Of a DNA stretch of 64,000 nt, positions 46,001 to 54,419 are shown piece by piece (position 1 is the first letter of the stretch; each line of letters opens with the position of its first letter). This DNA comes from Girardinichthys multiradiatus. Taxonomy: Eukaryota; Chordata; Actinopteri; Cyprinodontiformes; Goodeidae. The notes beneath the pieces were generated by a model. It saw only the letters and a list, made by a program, of their open reading frames with translations, was not told the origin of the DNA and ran no database searches. The stretch is from the NCBI RefSeq assembly GCF_021462225.1, contig NC_061795.1:51174380-51238379 (forward strand), read 5' to 3'. The position numbers were made by a program, and so were the translations under genes.

Positions 46001-49000
46001 AGGTGAGGTCAGAAAGGTAGCGCAGGTCCGACAGATCGAGCTCCTCCAGACCACTCAAAGCCGACCGGACCTGCAGCAGAAACAGGAACTATGAGAGAAG
46101 ACCCAGTAAAACTAACACATGCAGAGCAGAGTGAAAGGTTTCTTCTGATGAACCAGCTCTGCTTAAAGATGTCTCATAACTCCCTCTCATATGGACGGAC
46201 TTGGCAAAACTCAGTCTTCTAATATTTAGAAACGTATGAAATGTTGTATTTCCAGATGTGAATAAGAAGGAAAAACGTAAATAGGAGTCCAGGAAACCGT
46301 TTATATTTCCCAAAATGACTTGGTGAAACCTCTGAGAGGAACATGTTATTCATAGAAGATGAAGATGCATGGACAGATGGTTCTCAGGTGATGGAACATG
46401 AACAAGTAGATGACTGTAGAAATATCTGCATACGTTAAAAGGGGGAGCTTAATAATCTGGAAATGAAGATGAACAAGAAGATTCAGCTTTCAGTTCATTT
46501 GGTTGAAGCTCATCTAAGAGCACCAATAAGAGGTCCCGCAGTTTATGACTCTGGCCAGCAGGGGCACTAAGGAGCTGACAGTTTTAAAGAATTGATTTTT
46601 GAAACAAGGAACATTTACATATAAACAACTCTGGACCAGAGAACAGAACCACATCAATGACTGAGAATATGAACCACAGAGTAGAAATACTCAATATTCA
46701 AAACATTCATCGTCATTGTCGTCTTCTTCCGCTTTATCCGAGACCGGGTCGCGGGGGCAGCAGACTCAGCAGAGACACCCAGACGTCCCTCTCTCCAGAC
46801 ACCTCCTCCAGCTCCTCCGGGGGGAGCCCAAGGCGTTCCCAGGCCAGCCGAGAGACATAGTCCCTCCAGCGTGTCCTGGGCCTCCTCCCGGTGGGACGTA
46901 CCTGGAACACCTCCCGAGGAAGGCGTCCAGGAGGCATCCGGTATAGATGCCCGAGCCACCTCAACTGAATCCTCTCGATGTGGAGGAGCAGTGGCTCTAC
47001 TCCGAGCTCCTCCCGGATGGCCGAGCTCCTCACCCTATCTCTAAGGGAGTGCCCGGCCACCCTACGGAGGAAGCTCATTTCAGCCGCTTGTATCCGGGAT
47101 CTCGTTCTTTCGGTCATGACCCAAAGTTCATGGCCATAGGTGAGGGTAGGAACGTAGACCGATCGGTAAATTGAGAGCTTCGCTTTTCGGCTCAGCTTTC
47201 TCTTCACTACAACGGACCGGCACAGCGCCCCCATTACTGCGGCAGCCGCACCGATCCGTCTGTCGATATCCCGCTCCATTCTTCCCTCACTCATGAACAA
47301 GACCCCGAGATACTTAAACTCCTCCACTTGAGGCAGGAACTCCCCTCCAACCTGAAGAGGACAAGCCACCCTTTTCCGGTCGAGAACCATGGCCTCGGAG
47401 TTGGAGGAGCTGATCTTCATCCCAGCCGCTTCACACTCGGCTGCGAACCGCCCCAGCGCATGCTGTAGGTCTTGGCTTGAGGGGGCCAGCAAGTCCACGT
47501 CATCTGCAAAAAGAAGAGACGAAATCCTCTGGTCCCCAAACCAGACCCCCTCCGGCCCTTGGCTGCGCCTAGAAATCCTGTCCATAAAAGTTATGAACAG
47601 GACCGGTGACAAAGGGCAGCCCATGCACCGGGAACAGGTCCGACTTAGTGCTGGCAATGCGGACCAAACTCCTGCTCCGCTTGTACAGGGACCGATGGCC
47701 CCTAGTAAAGGGACCCCGATTCCATACTGCTGGAATCGGGGTCCAGCAGTATGGAATCACCTTATTGTGCATCATATAGAGTAACAATGGTCCAAACCCG
47801 AATGTCTCTCTGACTGTTTGAACCCCACTGCTAGCAATATAACCTTGATCTGTTCAACAGGAACGACTGTATATAATAAATAGGTGAATGCTATGTAAAT
47901 GATCTGTACCTGCCTTTCCTAATGTAAATTAACTTACCTTCCAACATATCTAATTATGTAAAGAAATATGTACATACTATATGCATTGAGATCTTTCTAA
48001 ACCACAGGGCATCACAAGGGACACAGTCGAATGCTGGATGTGGACCGGTTGGGCAAACTCCCTTGAACCCTCGAGTACCATGTAGAAGGTATAGAGCTGG
48101 TCCAGTGTTCCACGGCCGGGACGAAAACCACACTGCTCCTCCTGAAGCCGAGGTTTGACTATCGGCCGGACTCTCCTCTCCAATACCCTGGCGTAGGTCT
48201 TACCAGGGAGGCTGAGAAGTGTGGTCCCCCTGTAGTTGGAAAACACATGAAGGGGGACCACAACCCCAGTCTGCCAGTCCAGAGGCCCTGTCCCGGACCG
48301 CCACGCAATGTTGAAGAGGCTTGTCAACCATGACAGCCCCACAGCATCCAGAGACTTGAGGTTCTCAGGGTGGATCTCATCCACCCCCGAAGCCTTGCCA
48401 CCGCAGAGCTTTTTAACCACCTCGGTGACTTCAGCCTGGGTGATGAAAGAGTCTAACCCCGAGTCCCCAGCCTCTGTTTCCACCACGGAACGTGTGATGG
48501 CAGGATTGAGGAGATCTTCGAAGTACTCCTTCCACCGCCTGATAATGTCCTCAGTGGAGGTCAGCACCTTTGCGCCATCCTAGTCCTTCATAATTATCAT
48601 CAAGTTACTGTCGGTGGAGTTAAGGCCTCCTCCAGAAAAACTACTGAAACATGACTGAATACCTTCTTTTCTACAATATGTAATTAAGTTTATTCATATT
48701 TATTCTCATTTTCAACACTTTAAACTATATAAAACTCAACAGTTTCCAGGCTAAAATGAAGCATCGACTTTCAGGGTAGCTAAACCAACAGCCAGCCTCA
48801 GGCCTCTGTCCCACCTTCACACATGAAGCTTTACCTGCCGTCTGTGCTCCTCTCTGGAGAGGAAGGCTCCAGACATGAAGAGGCTGTCCAGGCCTCTGAC
48901 GTCAAGTCTCCGAAGGGAGGTCAGGCAAGGCAGGAGGGTCAGCAGGGAGGCCTCTGTTATGCTGCTGCCGGGCAGAGCCAAGCTGTCCACCTTGGAGCCC

Positions 49001-52000
49001 AGACACAAACCAACCTGAGGAGGAGGAGCCAGATGAAAAAACACAAAGACACAAAGGAAGAAGGACCAATCTCAAAAAGGTCAAAAACAGAGAAAATTTG
49101 TGTTCAGTATTTAATGAACACAGGGGCTTGCAGAAAGATTTATAATTGTTCCACATTTTATCCTGTTCCAACCCATAACTATTGTGTTTATTGGGATGTT
49201 ACGTAATAAACCAACAGAGAGGAGAGTACACTTGTGAAGTGGAAGAAAAATGATTTGCCGGGGTCATTTCAACATTTTCACGGATCTCCATGCACAGATC
49301 TCATCCACCCCTGAAGCCTTGCCACCGCGGAGCTATTTAACCACCTCGGTTACTTCAGCCCGGGTGATGAAAGAGTCCGACCCCGAGTCCCCAGCCTCTG
49401 TTTCCACCAGAGAATGCGTGATGGCAGGATTGAGGAGATCCTCGAAGTACTCCTTCCACCGCCCGATAATGTCCTCAGTCGAGGTCAGCAGCCACCCACC
49501 CCCACTGTAAACAGTGTTGGCGAAGCACTGCTTCCCCCTCCTGAGTCGCCGGACGGTTTGCCAGAATTGCTTCGGGGCCAACCGGTAGTTCTTCTCCATG
49601 GCCTCACTGAACTCCTCCCAGGTCCGGGCAAAAACTCGGACCTGGAAGGAACCCGGGCCGCGGCACGCTTGGCCTCACGGTACCCGTCAGCCGCCTCAGG
49701 AGTCCCACAAGCCAACCACAGCCGATAGGACTCCTTCTTCAGCTTGACAGCTTCCCTTACTGCCGTTGTCCACCACCGGGTTCGGGGATTGCCGCCACGA
49801 CAGGCACCGCAGACCTTACGGCCGCAGCTACGGGCAGCAGCATCGACAATAGATGCGGAGAACATGGTCCACTCGGACTCTATGTCTCCAACATCCCCCG
49901 GGATCTGGTCAAAGCTCTCCCGGAGGTGGGAGTTGAATACATCCCTGGCTGAGGGCTCCGCCAGGCGTTCCCAGCAGACCCTCACTATGCGCTTGGGCCT
50001 GCCAAGTCTGTCTGTCACTGTCGTTGCCCACGTGGGCGTTGAAGTCCCCCAGCAGAATAATGGAGTCCCCAGGAGGGGCACTATCCAGCACCCCTGACAA
50101 GGACGCCAAGAAAGCCGGGTACTCTGCACTACCACTCGGCCCGTAGGCCTAGATGACAGTCAGAGACCTCTCCCCAACCCGAAGGTGCAGGGATACGACC
50201 CTCTCATCCACTGGGGTAAAACCCAACACTAGACGGCTGAGCTGGGGGGCAACAAGCAAACCCACCCCAGTCTCCTTCCTCCCCCCAGCGAGGTGACATT
50301 CCACGTCCCTAGAGCCAGCCTAAGCATCTGGGGATTGGGCCACCGAGGTCTCCACCTTCGTCCGCTGCCCAATCCTCTTTGCACCGGTCCCTCACGGTTC
50401 CCCCTGCAGGTGGTGGGCCCACTGGGGGATGGCCTCGCGTCTCTCGTTTGGGCTTGGCCCGGCCGGGTCCCGCGAGGAGCAACCCCGCCACCAGGCGCTC
50501 TCCGACAAGTCCCGACCCCAGGCCTGGCTCCAGGGTGGGACCCCGGCTCCGCCGTACCGGGTGACGTCACGTGCCTCAATTCTGTAGTCATCATGAGGGG
50601 TTCTTGAACCGCTCTTTGTCTGACCCACCTAGAGCCTGTTTGCCATGGGAGACCCTACCAGGGGTATTTTAGTCCCAGACAACATAGCCTCTAGGATCAT
50701 TCGAGCACTCAAACCCCTCCACCACGTTAAGGTGGCGGTTTGAGGAGAAATCCCCCTAAACATCAGCCATCCTGTTCATGTGTTAGAATGGCCTAGTCAA
50801 AGTCCAGACCTAAATCCAGCTGAGAATCTGGGGTAACCATTTAAAACCGATGTTCTTCACTCAATGAGCTTGAGCAGAACTTTCCGTCTGTAGATGTTCA
50901 AAGTCGGTGGAGACAAACCTCAAAAGATGGAAACAAATGCATGCTAAACATTTCAGATTTCTATTACAAGAAAAAAATAAAACCATGCATCATTTTCTTT
51001 CTACTTCACAGTTCTGGATCACTTTGTGTTGGTTTATCGTTTAAAATCCTCCTAAAATACATTGAGGTCTGTGGTTGTAAAGGTGATAGAATGAAAATCC
51101 TGCTTCATGATTTCTGCCTTTACCTTTATTAGGACATATGGGCAGCATGATGGTTATGTTATCATCTAGACTCCAGCACTAACTACTTAACTCCAGTGTA
51201 TTGGACTTTAACCTCCAGGCAACTGTTGAGATTTTACAGTTTAATAGGATGCAGATAAACTTCAGATATTCCCAGGGGACACATGGTTCTAAGGAAGGTT
51301 CATATGGAAGAACCTTTGCACCATGATATCTCTGCCTTCAGTGTTTGCCCAGTCATAGTTTTGTGCTTCCACAGTTAGATTTTCCATGCAGTTTAGACAA
51401 AAAGTTAGTGGGAGGGGTTCCAGGAGCCCTGGAGGTGGGGAAATTCTCATGACCTACAAAGACGTCAGTGATTGCGTCTTGGTGAGCTGTTATTTCAAGG
51501 TTCTAAGACAAGAGTAGATGCCTTCTGGCTGTTTTTACAGCTTCGGATATACAAACCTTATCAGAACATCACAACAGCATACCATACCTCCAGAAGGAGT
51601 GATCTGGAAATACTGAAGCCATCAAGCTGGCTGATTTTCAGGCTGCAGCGGGGCATTCTGGCCAGACCCCTGACCAGCACCAGGGATGAAGCTGAGGCCG
51701 GGAAACTGAAGGTTAAGTTCTTCTGCACAAAGACAATTAAAGTTAGACGAGGCTGCATCGTTTCCACACTCAGTCAACATTTAAATAACTTCAGATGCAA
51801 AAGTATGCAGCTAGTGAGCAGCTGTGGAAGGTGTAACCTGAAAGCGCAGGTCCTGGCTGGCATTGTACCAGCGGTGGCAGACCAGGGAGGCTTCCTTTCT
51901 GTCTGAGGCGTGAAGAAAACTCAGGATGTAAACTATAATCTGCAGAACAGACGGAGATTCAGCATTAAACCACGAGCACCACCATGGGGAACCTCTATAA

Positions 52001-54175
52001 ATCAGCTGGCCATCCTAACCCCAGCCAGGCAGCGTTAACTGCATGAACAAAAACCAGTGTGAATTTGCAACATTTATTGATCCTCATTTATTCGAATGTC
52101 CCTGTTCTGTGTTCTTTATAGCATGCCGCTTTTAAATATCTGGCACTCCGCCCCAGCCACAGCTCAGGTGGAAGAATCTGTTTAATATGGAAGCAAATCG
52201 TTACCATAAATTGATTGAATTGCAGCAGAGCCAAGCTCAATTTGTGGCAGTGGCAGGAAGAACTGGTAGTTCTGGTGGCATCCTTATGGCCTGAGACATC
52301 CAGCGTGTTTTTAAGCATTTATTTATAATTTTCTGTGAGTGACAATTCAGAATAGCCGCTCGTCTCTATAATAAACCGGCTGTTTGTGCAATAAATCTTT
52401 GTCATCCTTTCAACACGTCACACAAACATATAGTGGTATTTATTTTCCATGTCAAGTAAATACAATCACCTTATGTTATGGGTCTAAAGCTGTTTATTAA
52501 ATAATAATCAATAATGACATCATTATTTATAGGTAACAGGCTATAACAATAATGACATCCTATTTGCCGATAATCAGCATCAGCTTCCACAAAAACAGCG
52601 GCAACCGCCTTGGCAAGTTTTTACGGCCAGTCTGGCACCTTCTGGCATCCTGGCAGAATCCCTGCCACCCTGCAGCAGACTGTGGCAGCTTCGGTGGCAG
52701 TTCCGGTGGTAGTTCCGGTGGCAGTTCCGGTGGCAGACTGTGGCAGTTGTGCCACAGCCTGCCACCGGAACTACCAGTTCTTCCTGCCACCAGAACTACC
52801 AGTTCTTCCTGCCACCAGAACTACCAGTTCTTCCTGCCACCAGAACTACCAGTTCTTCCTGCCACCAGAACTACCAGTTCTTCCTGCCACTGCCACAAAC
52901 TGTCGGTCCTGCTGCAATTCAATCAATTTCTCGGCACGTTTGCAATGTAATGCACTGCAGACGTGCACAGCGCCCCCTACCGAACAAGATGGGTAGCTCG
53001 GTCAGCAGGGAGCTGAGGAACAGCGGCTGCTGACGTCACTCTTCTGCGCCCGCAACTCGGAATGCTTTTTCGTTTTCGAGTTCTGGGCAGGACTTTGCGG
53101 GCAGACCATGAAAACGAAGAAGCAATGTCTGCTTTGTTTTCTTTTTGATTATGGCATAAAATGTGCAGTCATGAAGAAGAAAATGCAAATAGGATGATTG
53201 ATTACTAATTGTATTTATGGGTCAAATAACGCAGCCACATTCTTAAAATGAAAAAGCATTTCTGGAAATGCTTTTTCATTTTCAAATTTTACATTTCAAA
53301 TTGAATTTTGGTATCTATTTGCTGGGGCATATTTTGAAAAATAAATCTCAAATGTCTTTTTCTTTTTCATTTTAATTAAGTGAAAGAATGAGCAGTCTTG
53401 AAGAAGAAAATTAAAATGCAAATAGGATGATTGATAACTAATTTCATTTATGGGTCAAATAATGCAGCCACATTCTTAAAATGAAAAAGCATTTCTGAAA
53501 ATGCTTTTTCATTTGAAATATGGTAACGATTTGCTTCCATAGTTTAAAGGACAACTATTAGCTGTATAATCTATAAATCCCTCCAGTTTGCCAGGAGACA
53601 CACGGCAATCATGTAGAAAAAGGTGCTCTGGTCCCAGAACATTTAAGCTTTGTGGCCGACATGCAAAACACTATGTGTGGCAGTACTATCGCCTAACACA
53701 TCATCCCATGGTGAAGCATGGTGATGGCAGCATCATACTGTGGGCATGCTGGGACAGGGGAGCTGGTCAGAGTTGCTGGATGGAGGTACCATAGGTGGAC
53801 TAGGTGTGTTAGGATAGGATAAGATATTTCAATAAGCTCCAACATTAATGCATTTATTAAGTTACCTGACCTATCAGAGCATGTCCTTTTTACTACCTGT
53901 CGGCTCTGTCCCGACACCCTTATTTATGATGACAGCATGATGAAGCTCTCCACGTTCTGCTCTGGTTCTGATAACTGTGGTCCAATCTGTCTACTTCATG
54001 GAGGCGCCCATGCGTCAGACTACCAGCATGTTTTAACGCTCTAAATGGAAACCAGTTCACTAGTTATCTTCTGGGCTTGCTAACCAGCTGGTACAGGTGG
54101 ACCCACCTCCAGAGGAAGCTCAGGTGTTTCTTTAAGATCTTCTCCATTGCTGTCTTCCATCTCAGCGTGTTCCAT
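33930..54175 (-). CDS. fbxl9: F-box and leucine-rich-repeat protein FBXL9/LRRC29 (gene span, 11 coding exons)
   Basis: F-box/LRR proteins recruit substrates to SCF (SKP1-CUL1-RBX1) ubiquitin ligases; the substrate here is unknown. The joined exons give 650 residues. An F-box spans about 19-60 (PELPLE, then [20 protein letters not shown] and [11 protein letters not shown]). Cys-type leucine-rich repeats follow to the end ([79 protein letters not shown]). The assignment rests on the LRR pattern and position beside elmo3, since mammalian LRRC29 lies next to ELMO3. All phases fit without a stop. Exons in order: 54107-54175, 51838-51939, 51588-51722, 48835-49014, 45765-46070, 44777-44993, 44319-44476, 44025-44240, 43737-43949, 34178-34395, 33930-34068. 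Repeats bloat several introns. Confidence 0.88.
34178..34395 (-). CDS. fbxl9: fbxl9 coding exon 10 (residues 533-605)
   Basis: Starts [20 protein letters not shown], continues [17 protein letters not shown] and ends LSCCNNITD plus two bases of Arg. Three LRRs. Donor GTAGGT. Confidence 0.9.
34967..35035 (-). repeat. Candidate 3' terminal repeat of the LTR element
   Basis: 69 bases starting TGTTGGGAGTT and ending CAACA on the + strand. On the - strand it directly follows the polypurine tract. It is very short for an LTR and not identical to the partner at 43631-43706, so it may be a deletion product. Confidence 0.4.
35036..35047 (-). other. Polypurine tract of the LTR element
   Basis: On the - strand it reads CCTAGGGGGGAA immediately before TGTTGG, the expected arrangement for plus-strand priming at a 3' LTR. 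Confidence 0.55.
35172..35378. repeat. 21-bp minisatellite, about 9.5 copies
   Basis: A 21-base unit containing GGGCAGGATAGAGGTTAGCC is repeated almost without change. The - strand frame (LPRLTSI repeats) is an artefact of a period divisible by three. Confidence 0.95.
35550..36065 (-). pseudogene. Integrase zinc-binding (H2C2) remnant of LTR element
   Basis: A 171-codon frame. Its end holds [20 protein letters not shown], then a spacer and KGCLTCCQ, the H2C2 finger that precedes the catalytic core of retroelement integrases. The DDE core that should follow is missing, and upstream there is no reverse transcriptase. What is left is a fused, truncated pol relic. Confidence 0.7.
36075..36620 (-). 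pseudogene. Retropepsin-like protease remnant
   Basis: On the - strand a frame reads [15 protein letters not shown] near the end of the gag frame. After a frame change it reads [20 protein letters not shown], like the protease C-terminal pattern ILGxDFL. At the position of the catalytic Asp-Thr/Ser-Gly the sequence reads Lys-Ile-Gly, so the active site is lost. Confidence 0.5.
36470..38275 (-). pseudogene. gag-like gene of LTR element, frameshifted
   Basis: Three successive - strand frames: 38024-38275, 37836-38030 (leucine/glutamate-rich, probably coiled coil) and 36377-37813 (the main 478-codon frame). The last has a proline-rich N-terminal part and a capsid-like helical block including [17 protein letters not shown] and [15 protein letters not shown] basic nucleic-acid-binding stretch ([12 protein letters not shown]) follows. 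The frame changes near 38030 and 37840 break it. It resembles retrotransposon Gag in layout; I cannot name the family. Confidence 0.68.
38330..42653. repeat. 54/55-bp satellite array, about 79 copies
   Basis: A unit containing AGGCTAAGCTGTTCAGTGAT and AATTAATTAGC repeats for 4.3 kb. Units are 55 or 54 bases depending on CACACAAACAGG versus CACACAACAGG. Other variants are GATAGC/GATTGC and GCCGC/GCAGC/GCTGC. Stretches such as 39000-39680 are nearly uniform, which suggests block amplification. The leftmost unit (38330-38385) is the most diverged and merges into the gag-proximal sequence. No coding content and no spacers. Confidence 0.97.
42654..43610 (-). other. Leader region of LTR element, non-coding
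   Basis: AT-rich sequence between the satellite and the primer-binding site. The 97-codon - strand frame at 43105-43398 shows no family features. Confidence 0.5.
43611..43628 (-). other. tRNA-Asn primer-binding site
   Basis: The + strand reads GCCCACCCAGGGACGCCA, which equals the 3' end of vertebrate tRNA-Asn including the added CCA. On the - strand it is therefore an 18-base primer-binding site two bases after the ...CAACA end of the terminal repeat. No tRNA body flanks it, so it is not a tRNA gene. Confidence 0.85.
43631..43706 (-). repeat. Candidate 5' terminal repeat of the LTR element
   Basis: Begins TGTTGGGAGTT and ends ACAACA on the + strand, two bases from the primer-binding site. 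It stops 30 bases short of fbxl9 exon 9. It shares only the end words with the partner at 34967. Confidence 0.4.
43737..43949 (-). CDS. fbxl9: fbxl9 coding exon 9 (residues 462-532)
   Basis: Starts [20 protein letters not shown], a linker rather than a repeat, then [19 protein letters not shown]. Donor GTGAGG. Confidence 0.9.
44025..44240 (-). CDS. fbxl9: fbxl9 coding exon 8 (residues 390-461)
   Basis: Starts [20 protein letters not shown], then [10 protein letters not shown] and [19 protein letters not shown], ending CEPDDET. Two full Cys-type LRRs. Confidence 0.92.
44319..44476 (-). CDS. fbxl9: fbxl9 coding exon 7 (residues 337-389)
   Basis: Completes Gly337, then [20 protein letters not shown] and [13 protein letters not shown]. 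Donor GTCAGT. Confidence 0.92.
44777..44993 (-). CDS. fbxl9: fbxl9 coding exon 6 (residues 265-337)
   Basis: Starts [20 protein letters not shown], then [19 protein letters not shown] and [15 protein letters not shown], leaving one base of Gly. Confidence 0.92.
45765..46070 (-). CDS. fbxl9: fbxl9 coding exon 5 (residues 163-264)
   Basis: The largest exon. [40 protein letters not shown] (an LRR with an insert), [16 protein letters not shown]. Donor GTCAGG. Confidence 0.92.
46071..46700 (-). other. fbxl9: Part of fbxl9 intron 4, non-coding
   Basis: No exon or recognisable element before the LINE 3' end near 46700. Confidence 0.5.
46734..47657 (-). pseudogene. LINE reverse transcriptase, C-terminal half
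   Basis: 307 open codons. It includes the polymerase motif FADD, a thumb region ([20 protein letters not shown]) and the terminal domain [20 protein letters not shown]. Upstream RT motifs are in another frame (47977-48567) beyond an interruption, so no functional enzyme can come from it. Confidence 0.85.
47711..47758. repeat. Two interlocking inverted repeats
   Basis: Arms 47711-47723 with 47732-47744 (13 bases), and 47718-47732 with 47744-47758 (15 bases), all exact. They overlap so that only one hairpin can form at a time. They lie at the break inside LINE fragment A. Confidence 0.85.
47977..48567 (-). pseudogene. LINE reverse transcriptase, N-terminal palm fragment
   Basis: Contains [50 protein letters not shown], then LEEQ-type [17 protein letters not shown]. 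The frame ends in unrelated sequence where the Asp-containing motif (FVDLEKAFD in related elements) should be. Confidence 0.8.
48835..49014 (-). CDS. fbxl9: fbxl9 coding exon 4 (residues 103-162)
   Basis: Starts [20 protein letters not shown], then [15 protein letters not shown] and ends SREEHRRQ. It sits between two LINE fragments of the same orientation. Donor GTAAAG. Confidence 0.9.
49070..49295 (+). mobile_element. Tc1-type transposon, left part (split)
   Basis: Words such as 'attgttccacattttatcct' and 'aagtggaagaaaaatgattt' match the terminal region of a fish Tc1-like element. Its other half appears at 50771-51075, so the two are the halves of one copy split by LINE fragment B. Confidence 0.65.
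49296..50770 (-). mobile_element. LINE fragment B (5' part of a non-LTR retrotransposon)
   Basis: The - strand carries a 5' UTR, then the AP-endonuclease start [16 protein letters not shown] (near 50310) and [18 protein letters not shown] (near 50050). Then come [19 protein letters not shown] and [13 protein letters not shown] linker segments in 49485-50135, and the RT linker in 49333-49599. It ends where fragment A begins, with about 200 bases in common. Frameshifts divide it. Confidence 0.85.
49333..50594 (-). pseudogene. LINE endonuclease/RT linker, frameshifted
   Basis: Frames 50229-50594, 49909-50109, 49485-50135 and 49333-49599 overlap in different phases. The endonuclease middle (about 50140-50290) has no continuous frame. 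Conserved residues of the metal-binding GDFNAH motif remain. Confidence 0.78.
50771..51075 (+). mobile_element. Tc1-type transposon, right part (split)
   Basis: Contains 'gaatggcctagtcaaagtcc' followed by 'agacctaaatccagctgag', the transposase [12 protein letters not shown] region on the + strand. The terminal 'cactttgtgttggttta' follows. It completes the part at 49070-49295. Confidence 0.75.
51076..51587 (-). other. fbxl9: Part of fbxl9 intron 3, non-coding
   Basis: No element or exon recognised between the Tc1 relic and exon 3. Confidence 0.5.
51588..51722 (-). CDS. fbxl9: fbxl9 coding exon 3 (residues 58-102)
   Basis: Encodes [20 protein letters not shown] then [20 protein letters not shown] and SLLLE. 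Between F-box and LRRs. Acceptor GTGCAG, donor GTATGG. Confidence 0.87.
51838..51939 (-). CDS. fbxl9: fbxl9 coding exon 2, F-box (residues 24-57)
   Basis: Encodes [20 protein letters not shown] then [14 protein letters not shown], a clear F-box (I-xx-IxSxL-xxxD-xxxxxLVCRxW). Acceptor CTGCAG, donor GTTACA. Too short to show as a stand-alone frame. Confidence 0.9.
52690..52885. repeat. Short tandem repeats inside foldback element
   Basis: First a 12-base GGTGGCAGTTCC-type repeat (52690-52735), then about five copies of a 25-base unit with CCACCAGAACTACCAGTTC up to 52885. The two halves are roughly inverted relative to each other. The short open frames here are artefacts. Confidence 0.85.
52930..53519. 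mobile_element. Inserted AT-rich element with tandem hairpins
   Basis: Insertion in the right arm of the foldback element. It holds two tandem copies of a segment (about 53164-53282 and 53401-53515), each ending in a near-identical hairpin. Hairpin 1 has 18-base arms (53245-53262, 53265-53282) and hairpin 2 has 16-base arms (53479-53494, 53499-53514). A CRE-type TGACGTCA lies at 53031-53038. Confidence 0.6.
53588..53795 (+). mobile_element. Tc1-like transposase fragment
   Basis: Words 'ccatggtgaagcatggtg' and 'atggcagcatcatactgtgg' correspond to the conserved VKHGGGSIMLWGC segment of Tc1 transposases. Only this short part is left. Confidence 0.7.
54107..54175 (-). CDS. fbxl9: fbxl9 coding exon 1 (residues 1-23)
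   Basis: Starts [16 protein letters not shown] and ends TPELPLE before GTGGGT. The acidic start and the PELPLE that opens the F-box fit the next exon (IIVYILSFL) exactly and in phase. A second in-frame ATG is at codon 6. The exon is too short for any automatic frame list; it was found by searching for the F-box start. Confidence 0.85.
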
Positions 54176-54419
54176 GATGCTGCCTCCAGACCACCTCAGC
54201 TTGATCAGCTGTTCTCTGACTGCATTAAACCGGACAGTATTAGCTTAGAAGAAGCTGGTTCCCACAGAGGGCAGAACCCACGGCGGTTCGTCTCATTTCG
54301 TTACTGGAACAGGTGGATTTCAGGTCCAATGATGCTAAGCAAGCGCTGCTTTACTTCTAACGCCACAATAAAAGCTGCGTTTTACCTTTAACCCCAGCTC
54401 GGTCAGCTGATCGCACAGA

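Larger units (their letters stand above)
46701..48595 (-). mobile_element. LINE fragment A (3' part of a non-LTR retrotransposon)
   Basis: Lies in fbxl9 intron 4, same orientation as the gene. The - strand carries the reverse-transcriptase half. LLTSTED-type linker and [16 protein letters not shown] near the right end are followed by [14 protein letters not shown], then (46734-47657) [18 protein letters not shown] with the [10 protein letters not shown] active-site motif, and the C-terminal [17 protein letters not shown] region. The frame is interrupted around 47660-48010, where about 300 bases replace part of the RT palm. The AP-endonuclease half is absent. The clade is uncertain; it belongs to a family common in fish. 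Confidence 0.88.
52184..53541. repeat. Foldback-type element with interrupted right arm
   Basis: Left arm 52184-52280. Its reverse complement is found in two pieces: 52862-52929, with several mismatches in the middle, and 53520-53541, an exact 22-base match. The two pieces are adjacent in the left arm, so the 590 bases at 52930-53519 interrupt the right arm. Between the arms are G/T-rich and C/A-rich short repeats. Confidence 0.75.
51940..54106 (-). other. fbxl9: fbxl9 intron 1
   Basis: 2.2-kb intron carrying the interrupted long inverted repeat (52184-53541), a 25-bp array and a Tc1 relic at 53588-53790. No further exon. Confidence 0.7.

Noticed and set aside
52552..53033. Overlapping frames rich in Pro-Glu-Leu and Ser-Cys on both strands
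   Set aside because: They translate the 25-bp and 12-bp tandem repeats of the foldback element.
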